64,000 bases of DNA from Roseospira goensis. Its GTDB lineage: Bacteria > Pseudomonadota > Alphaproteobacteria > Rhodospirillales > Rhodospirillaceae. The DNA lies in NCBI RefSeq assembly GCF_014197795.1, contig NZ_JACIGI010000005.1, positions 86,700 to 150,699 of the forward strand, read 5' to 3'. Numbering within the stretch: the stretch's first letter is position 1; the number at the start of each line of letters is the position of its first letter. The notes under the pieces were generated by a model that was given only the letters and a program-made list of their open reading frames with translations, ran no database searches and was not told the DNA's origin. The position numbers and the translations under genes are program-made. Below, piece after piece: positions 57,419 to 64,000 of the stretch.

Positions 57419-57582
57419 GCATCTGCATGGCCCTGTCAAGAGTTCAGACCGAATTGCCGACAAAACGACGTGCTGTTGCAAGGGCTATTGTTCACGCGAC
57501 GGTCTGACCGTACCCTCGTCACAGGCTCCGCCGCGGCCCGCACCGTCGGAGCGTCGCTGCCGGCCGCCCCGGGAACGGTTGC

Positions 57583-59826
57583 ATGCCCACGATCGCGCAT
57601 TACGAGGTCTATACGCTTGAAGACAGCGGCTGGGTCCTGCACACGCGGTACGTCAGCACCGAGAAGGCCAAGGCGCTGGACGAGGCCAAGGCCCTCGACG
57701 TCTACCTGAACCGGCCCGCCAAGGTCCTGCGCGAGACCTACGACACCGACACCAACCGCTACGCCGGCCAGACCGTGTTCCTGAGCCAGAAGGCCGCGGC
57801 CCTGCGGCGCCAGGGCCGGGAGCGGTGGCCCGCGTCCCATCGGCGCCCCGGTGGGGCGGCGGCCGGGGGAGCACCGGCCGGCGGGCTGCGACCGCACGCC
57901 CGCATGCCGCCGGGGCTCGACGCCTTCGGCGAGGACCTGGAGGACGAGGACGACGGCGGTGGCCGGGGCTTTCTGGCGCCGACGCACGCCAAATCCACCA
58001 GCGATCTGCTGGCCCGCGTGATCTTCGTGATCGTGGCCGGCCTGGTCATCGCCACCTCCGGCACCGCGTTGATACCGGTCGTCATCAACCTGCTGCGCGG
58101 CTTCGGGCTGGAGGTCTCCGGGGCGGCCCTGTCCGAGACCCTGTTCGCGGTCTTCATGGTGCTGTTCCTGGCCAGCGGGTTCCTGCTCACCCTGCGTCTG
58201 GTGCCGCTGCACGGGGTGCGCGACGACCGGCGCCGCCGCAAGCGCCCGCGGCCGCGCCCGCAGGGGAGCGCGCGCCGGGAGGAGGCCGCGTCCGCCGCCG
58301 GCTCGGCGCAGGTTGCGCCGGAGGACGCCGCCGCGCCGGGGGGCGGGCCGGCCCAGGCGGCGGAGGCGGCGGCGCGCGCGGCCGAGGCCGAACGCGAGGC
58401 GGAGCGGATACGGCAGGACAAAGAAAAGGAAAAGGAGCGCGAGCGCGAGCGCGAGCGCGAGAAAGAAAAGAAGGCGAAGGAAAAGGAGCGCAAGAAGAAA
58501 AAAGGCGAGGAGGCGGACGCGGACGCCGAGGGCGATCCGGACGCCGCGGGCGAGGCGGCGTCCGAGTCGGAGGACGGGCCGGCCGACGTGCCCGAAGAGG
58601 TCCTGAGCCCCGGCTTCGTCTCCGGCCGCGCCATCGTGATGACCTTTCTCGGCGGCTACGTCAGCGCGCTGAAGGCCATCCGCCCCCGCCTCGACACCTA
58701 CAACCGGTTCGGCATCAACCTCTACCTAGCCGGCGTGTGCCAGGTCCTGGCGCAGGAGGTCGGGCTGACCCGGGCGGAGTTCGAGCGGCTGTTGCGCGAG
58801 ACCGTCGAGATCATGGGCACCCGCCCGGCCCAGGCGGCCTCGTTCGTCGAGCGCCTCGGCAACTACCTGGGCGAGGACCGCTACAACCAAATGGTGCAGT
58901 CGGGCCGGGAGGCGATGACCCTGGATCGCCGCGGTGCCGGTGAGCCGTTCGCCAACCTCGGCATGGTGATCGAGGACTGGAACACCCCGAAGACCCAGAC
59001 GGTCAGCGGCAGCACCATCGCCATCGTGTTCACCGACATGGTGGGCTCGACCGACCTGACCAGCGAGCACGGCGACGTGAAGGCCCAGCAGATCCTCCGC
59101 GCCCACAATTCGGCCGTGCGCTCGGCGCTGGCGCGGTTCGGCGGGCGCGAGATCAAGCACACCGGCGACGGGATCATGGCGACCTTCGATCACGTTCCGG
59201 ATGCCGTCTGGGGCATGATCGACGTGCTCAAGGCCGTGCGCGCCCACAACCAGACCCAGCCCGAGATCCCGCTGCGCATCCGCATCGGCATCAATGCCGG
59301 CGAGCCGATCAGCGCGGAGAACGACTACTACGGCCTCGCCGTCACCATCGCGGCGCGGATCTGTGCCAAGGCCGACATGAACCAGATCTACGTCTCGCAG
59401 GTGGTGCGCGACCTGTGCGAGGGCACCGAGCTGCGCTTCGCCGACCGTGGGGCCGAACCGCTGAAGGGCATCAAGCAGGCCCAGCACCTCCACGAGGCGC
59501 TGTGGGACGGCGCGCCGTCCCTAAAGGAGGACACGGGGCAGGAGGACACGGGCGACGGCGCGACCACCCCCGACGCGGGCGCGGCGGCGGAAGAGGGGGG
59601 GACTGCCGCCCCGGAGGGCGGCACCGGGGAGCCGGACCGGGCGGCGACCGGCGACCCGGACGGGTCCGGCGGGTCCTGGGACGGGCCGGCGCCGGTGGAC
59701 CCCGAAGCCGAGGGCTGGGTGGAGGCCGCGCCGGCGCGCCCGCCGTCCGGCGCTGCGGCGCCCGACGGCCTCCCGGACCTGTCCGCGGGCTGGGGGCGGC
59801 CTGCGGTGCGGGAAAACCGCCGCTGA
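57583..59826 (+). CDS. Membrane-anchored class III adenylate/guanylate cyclase with charged coiled-coil
   Basis: A 747-residue cyclase making a cyclic nucleotide second messenger. N-terminal 70 residues form a small conserved domain (MPTIAHYEVYTLEDSGWVLHTRY). Two membrane helices lie near residues 145-172 and 183-207. A Lys/Glu/Arg-rich stretch (about 279-308), likely a coiled coil, leads to a helical domain and the catalytic domain from about 480: FTDMVGSTDL with metal-binding Asp485, HTGDGIMATF with Asp529, and AVTIAARIC with Arg592. Thr588 replaces the usual Asn before AAR. The C-terminal 100 residues are acidic and Gly/Pro-rich. Signal unknown. Confidence 0.85.
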   Translation: MPTIAHYEVYTLEDSGWVLHTRYVSTEKAKALDEAKALDVYLNRPAKVLRETYDTDTNRYAGQTVFLSQKAAALRRQGRERWPASHRRPGGAAAGGAPAGGLRPHARMPPGLDAFGEDLEDEDDGGGRGFLAPTHAKSTSDLLARVIFVIVAGLVIATSGTALIPVVINLLRGFGLEVSGAALSETLFAVFMVLFLASGFLLTLRLVPLHGVRDDRRRRKRPRPRPQGSARREEAASAAGSAQVAPEDAAAPGGGPAQAAEAAARAAEAEREAERIRQDKEKEKEREREREREKEKKAKEKERKKKKGEEADADAEGDPDAAGEAASESEDGPADVPEEVLSPGFVSGRAIVMTFLGGYVSALKAIRPRLDTYNRFGINLYLAGVCQVLAQEVGLTRAEFERLLRETVEIMGTRPAQAASFVERLGNYLGEDRYNQMVQSGREAMTLDRRGAGEPFANLGMVIEDWNTPKTQTVSGSTIAIVFTDMVGSTDLTSEHGDVKAQQILRAHNSAVRSALARFGGREIKHTGDGIMATFDHVPDAVWGMIDVLKAVRAHNQTQPEIPLRIRIGINAGEPISAENDYYGLAVTIAARICAKADMNQIYVSQVVRDLCEGTELRFADRGAEPLKGIKQAQHLHEALWDGAPSLKEDTGQEDTGDGATTPDAGAAAEEGGTAAPEGGTGEPDRAATGDPDGSGGSWDGPAPVDPEAEGWVEAAPARPPSGAAAPDGLPDLSAGWGRPAVRENRR

Positions 59827-59855
59827 TCCAAGCAGTCCGACGGGCGCGATCGCCT

Positions 59856-59887
59856 CTTGCGCGCCGCCGTCGCCGCGCCCATATCGG
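59856..59887 (+). promoter_or_regulatory. Heat-shock (sigma-32/RpoH) promoter for hsp20
   Basis: CTTG (59856-59859), an 18-base spacer and CCCATATCGG (59878-59887) match the alphaproteobacterial RpoH consensus CTTG-N17/18-CYTATnTnnG. The leader would be about 165 nt. Confidence 0.6.
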
Positions 59888-60031
59888 CGTCGTCCGGTTG
59901 CCCGACTGGGGACCGGACCTTGCTCCCGAGGGATCGCGCGGCCTGGCCGGCGGTGCCCGAGGACGGAGCCGGAAGGGAACATACCGATGGATACCGGGCG
60001 TGATCCCGTTGATGCGCCCGGCTGAGACCAA

Positions 60032-60050
60032 GTCGCTTCCGAAGGAGGAC
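60032..60050 (+). ncRNA. ROSE-like RNA thermometer hairpin of hsp20
   Basis: GTCGCTTCCGAAGGAGGAC folds into GUC/GAC and CUUC/GGAG stems with a bulged G and a CGAA loop. It buries the Shine-Dalgarno GGAGG eight bases before the ATG. The UCGCU opposite the SD with a bulged G is the hallmark of ROSE elements. Upstream parts of the leader were not fully folded by eye. Confidence 0.65.
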
Positions 60051-60057
60051 TGTCGCC

Positions 60058-60540
60058 ATGCGTACCTTTGACCTGACCCCCCTGCATCGCTTCGCCATCG
60101 GCTTCGACAACGTCAGCCGCCTGCTCGACACCGCCAGCCGCCTCGATGATCAGGCCACTGCCTATCCGCCGTACAACATCGAGAAGGTGTCCGACGACGA
60201 CTACCGCATCACCATGGCGGTCGCCGGCTTCACGCCCGAGGAGCTCGATGTCACCGTGCATGACAGCACGCTGGTGATCTCCGGCCGTCAGGCGCGCGAC
60301 GAGGAGCAGGCCCGCTTCCTGCATCGCGGCATCGCCACCCGGGCGTTCGAGCGCAAGTTTGAGCTGGCCGATCACATCAAGGTGCGCGGCGCCGCCATCG
60401 AGAACGGCCTGCTGCACGTGAATCTCGAACGCGAGGTGCCGGAAGAGAAGAAGCCGCGCAAGATCGCGATCACCGGTGCCAACGGCGGCGGGACCGCCAC
60501 GCTGGAGCACCGCGACACCCGTGAGGAGGCCGCCGCGTAG
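60058..60540 (+). CDS. ibpA: Small heat-shock protein Hsp20 (IbpA-like)
   Basis: ATP-independent holdase chaperone, 160 residues. A short N-terminal arm (FDLTPLHRFAIGFDNVSRLLDTA) precedes the alpha-crystallin domain, about 40-135. It shows PPYNIEKVSDDDYRITMAVAGFTPEELDVTVHDSTLVISGRQ, FLHRGIATRAFERKFELADHIKV and ENGLLHVNLEREVPEEKKPRKI, with the conserved GLL. The C-terminal tail is short and contains RKIAI, an IxI-type anchor. Its promoter and leader predict heat control at transcription and translation. Confidence 0.95.
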   Translation: MRTFDLTPLHRFAIGFDNVSRLLDTASRLDDQATAYPPYNIEKVSDDDYRITMAVAGFTPEELDVTVHDSTLVISGRQARDEEQARFLHRGIATRAFERKFELADHIKVRGAAIENGLLHVNLEREVPEEKKPRKIAITGANGGGTATLEHRDTREEAAA

Positions 60541-60586
60541 GCGTCCGGCCGAACACGACGATCGCCACGATCCCAGACCCCGAAGG

Positions 60587-60616
60587 CCCCGCGCCCGGTT
60601 CACGCCGGGCGCGGGG
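60587..60616 (+). terminator. Terminator-like hairpin after hsp20
   Basis: Perfect 12-bp stem CCCCGCGCCCGG/CCGGGCGCGGGG around a 6-base loop, 47 bases after the hsp20 stop codon. No T-tract, but it lies between convergent genes and could stop both. Confidence 0.55.
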
Positions 60617-60657
60617 TCGCGCGTGTCGGGGGGCCGGATGGCGCCGTGCCGGGATGG

Positions 60658-61453
60658 TCACTCCGGCACCGCCACCGCCAGCCCCCGCTTGTCCAGGAAG
60701 GCCCGGATCACCGGGGTCGGCACCATCACGCCGCGCGGATGCGGGCCGCCCGCCGCGAACCCGATGGAGATGCCGGCGACGCGCGGGGCGCCGCCCTCTT
60801 CGGCGCCGACCAGGATCGGGCCGCCCGACGAGCCCTTGGGGCCGTCGCAGTCGTGGCGCCACAGTGCGTCGGTGCGCAGTCCCAGCATGAAGCAGGCGTC
60901 GTCGATGGCCAGCAGGTGCGGCCGGTCCTGGCTGTAGCCGGCCAGCAGCACGCGGGCGTGCACGGCGATCGGTGTCGGGTCCGCCGGTGGCGCCGTGAGC
61001 GGAAGGGGGCGGATGTCCAGCGCCTCGGTCAGCCGCAGCAGCGCGAAGTCGCCGCGCGGACCGTCCGCGACCGGGCGGTGGATGGCGGCGATGCGGCCGT
61101 GGGCGTCGTAGTCGCCGAACCGGTAGGCGGCGACGAAGTGCAGGCTCTCCGGCGGAAGCTGGCCGACGCGTCCGCTCTCCAGGCAGTGCCCGGCGGTCAG
61201 CACCAGATCGGGCGCGATGAGCGTGCCGGTGCAGAAGCCGCCGGTGTTGCGGTTGACCCGGCCGATGGCGCGCCACGGCCAGGGATAATCCGCGCCGGCC
61301 TGGGGGCCGCCGGCGATGACCGGGCGGCGGTCGTCCGGTCCCTGGATGCCGGGCAGCTCGGCGGCCCGCGCCGGGGCGGCCCCGCTCCAGACCCAGGCCC
61401 AGACCCAGACCGTGAGTGCCGCCAGCAGCGCGGCGACCGCCCGGGCCCAAGCC

Positions 61454-61473
<20 letters not shown>
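60658..61473 (-). CDS. Secreted trypsin-like serine protease
   Basis: Exported S1-family protease, 271 residues. A signal peptide ends near PARAAEL. Catalytic residues are seen in TGTLIAPDLVLTAGHCL (His), GPRGDFALLRL (Asp) and CDGPKGSSGGPIL (Ser; the usual GDSGGP is GSSGGP). Cys residues around the active sites fit the chymotrypsin fold. It is 20 bp overlapped by the cysQ 3' end, so co-transcribed with cysQ. Target and activation are unknown. Confidence 0.85.
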
Positions 61474-62265
<792 letters not shown>

Positions 62266-62269
<4 letters not shown>

Positions 62270-64000
62270 GCCGCGGCCTCCCCGCGTGCGGTGCGGATCG
62301 CCTGCCACACCCGCAGCGGCGTGGCCGGCATGTCCAGGTGGTCGATGCCCAGCGGCGCCAGCGCGTCCACCACCGCGTTGATGACCGCCGGGGTGGCGCC
62401 GATGGTGCCGGCCTCGCCCGCCCCCTTCACGCCCAGCGGGTTGGTGCGGCAGGGGGTGTCCTCGACCGCCTCGAAGGCGATGTCCGGGATGTCGCGGGCG
62501 CGCGGCAGTTGATAGTCCTGCAGGGTGCCGGTGACGAGCTGACCGCTGTCGGGGTCGTAGACCACCTGCTCCGTCAGCGCCTGGGCGATGCCCTGCACGG
62601 CGCCGCCGATGATCTGGCCTTCCAGCAGGAGCGGGTTCAGCACCACGCCCACGTCGTCGACGATGCAGTAGCGGTCCACCCGCACCGTGCCGGTGTCCGG
62701 GTCGATCTCCACTTCGCAGACGTGGCAGCCGTTGGGATAGGTGGCCTCCGGTGGCGCCCAGGCGTGGCGAGCGCGCAGGCCCGGCCGGTCCATGGCGGCG
62801 GGCAGGCTGGCCGGATCGTGCGCGGCCCGCGCCACCTCGTCCCAGTGCAGCACCCGGTTGGTGCCAGGGCGGCGGAACAGGCCGGTGTCGGGGTCGTGCT
62901 CGATGGACTCGGGATCGTCGGCCTCCAGCACATGGGCGGCCACGGCCTTGGCGAGCGCGATCAGGTCGTCGCTGGCGGCGGCCAGCGAGGCCCCGCCCAC
63001 GGGCAGCGAGCGCGAGCCGCCGGTGCCCTTGCCGGTGGGGATCACATCGGTGTCGCCCTGGCGCACCCGGATGGTCTCCAGCGGCACGCCGAGGGCGTCG
63101 GCGACCATCTGGCCGTAGGCGGTCTCGTGGCCCTGGCCGGTGGACTGGGTGCCGATCAGCACGGTCACGGTGCCGTCGTCGGCGACCTCCAGGGCGGCGG
63201 TCTCGTCGCCCCCGCCGCCGCAGGCCTCGACGTAGTAGCTCAGCCCGATGCCGCGCAGCAGTCCGCGCGCGGCGGCAGCGGCGCGGCGGTCCTCGAACCC
63301 GGCCCAGTCGGCGCGCTTCAGGGCACGGTCGAGGATGGCGCTGAAATGGCCCGAGTCGTAGGTGCGCCCCAGCGCCGTCTTGTAGGGCAGGGTGTCGGGC
63401 GGGATCATGTTGCGCCGCCGGATGTCGTCGCGCGCCAGGCCGGTTTCGCGCGCCGCCACGTCGATCAGGCGGTCGAGCATGTAGGCCGCCTCCGGCCGGC
63501 CGGCGCCGCGGTAGGCGTCGACGGGGGTGCTGGTGGTCATCACGCCGCGCGTGCGCATGGTGGCGGCGCCGATCGTATAGACACCCACGATCATGGCGGC
63601 GCCGGCCTGGGTGGGGATGAAGGCCCCCATCTGGGAGCAGTAGGCGCCCAGGTTGGCGCGCACGTCGACCCGGAGGGCGAGGAAGCGGCCCTCGGCGTCC
63701 AGCGCCAGCGCGGCGTGGGTAAGGTGGTCGCGGCCGTGCAGGTCACTGGCGAAGCCCTCGGTGCGGTCGGCGATCCACTTCACCGGGCGGCCGAGCGCGT
63801 GGGCGGCGAACAACACCAGGGCATGTTCGTTCATCAGGAACAGGCGCATGCCGAAGCCGCCGCCCACGTCCGGGCTGACGACGTGGAACCGCTCCTCGGG
63901 CAGCTTGAAGACGTGCTTCGCCAGCCAGCCGCGCAGGGTGTGCGAGCCCTGGCTGCCGGTGACCAGCTCATAGCGCTCGGTGGCGGTGTCGTAGTGACCG
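62266..64000 (-). CDS. Xanthine dehydrogenase / CO dehydrogenase family molybdopterin-binding subunit, form II (partial, 5' end outside window)
   Basis: Large subunit of a molybdenum hydroxylase; about 578 residues visible, cut at its N-terminus by the right edge. SPDVGGGFGMRLF marks the molybdopterin contact region and VDAYRGAGRPEAAYMLDRLID is the active-site loop of form II enzymes (form I CO dehydrogenases have AYRCSFR instead). GIGLSYYVEACGGG, IPTGKGTGGSRSLPVGG and NPLGVKGAGEAGTIGATPAVINAV hold the cofactor- and substrate-binding Gly motifs, the last with the conserved Glu. The substrate is unlikely to be CO; an aromatic, aldehyde or purine-like compound is possible. Small and FAD subunits are not in the window. 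Confidence 0.9.

Noticed and set aside
57434-57500. A promoter for the cyclase gene
   Set aside because: No well-spaced -35/-10 pair was found on the plus strand; the only good -35 hexamer reads the other way.

Overview
The window is very GC-rich and densely coded. The gene families and control elements point to an alphaproteobacterium, possibly a Rhodospirillales member: a DUF1489 protein, a TAXI-type TRAP transporter, an alpha-type heat-shock promoter followed by a ROSE-like thermometer, and dispersed palindromes of a kind common in that class. This placement is inference; no rRNA or other marker is present. I found no tRNA, rRNA, CRISPR, insertion sequence or phage gene.

Layout. (1) 1-21.4 kb is a catabolic island for CoA thioesters. 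It holds a TRAP carboxylate importer, a two-subunit CoA-transferase, a CaiB/BaiF CoA-transferase, two acyl-CoA dehydrogenases, an SDR, a crotonase, a thiolase/HMG-CoA-synthase-like/DUF35 triad, a PaaK-like protein, a lipoate-ligase-like protein, a nitronate-monooxygenase-like protein, a 3-hydroxyacyl-CoA dehydrogenase and an IclR regulator. Together they can import an organic acid, load it with CoA and shorten it by beta-oxidation-like steps; the substrate is not evident. (2) 21.4-29.9 kb is an amide-use operon: cytoplasmic AmiC-type sensor, ANTAR antiterminator, peptide-type ABC importer, formamidase/acetamidase, with an intrinsic terminator in its leader. (3) 30-35.1 kb is a peptidoglycan operon (PBP1C, MepA, L,D-transpeptidase). 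(4) 35.2-41.6 kb is housekeeping: leuD, DUF1489, panC, panB, a small DUF2158 protein, pth, rplY, thrC. (5) 41.6-42.15 kb is a tandem REP-like hairpin array.

(6) 42.2-53.1 kb is mixed chromosomal: a methyltransferase, a secreted HExxH protein, xth, a YihY-family protein, fabI, aroC, an arylformamidase-like hydrolase, a lone Lrp-type ligand domain, two large palindromes, a LysR regulator, queA and an Rrf2 regulator. (7) 53.1-60.6 kb holds an APH-like kinase overlapping a TPR/glycosyltransferase-like protein, a cytochrome c'-like protein, a membrane class III nucleotide cyclase and a heat-regulated Hsp20. (8) 60.6-64 kb is an operon of a form II CoxL-like molybdenum hydroxylase subunit (cut by the right edge), a CysQ-type phosphatase and a secreted trypsin-like protease.

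The parts most worth a second look are the catabolic island, where several proteins lack the expected catalytic motifs, the AmiR leader, the REP array and the ROSE-controlled hsp20. Positions of motifs, starts and hairpins were read by eye; family names rest on recognisable motifs, not on searches.
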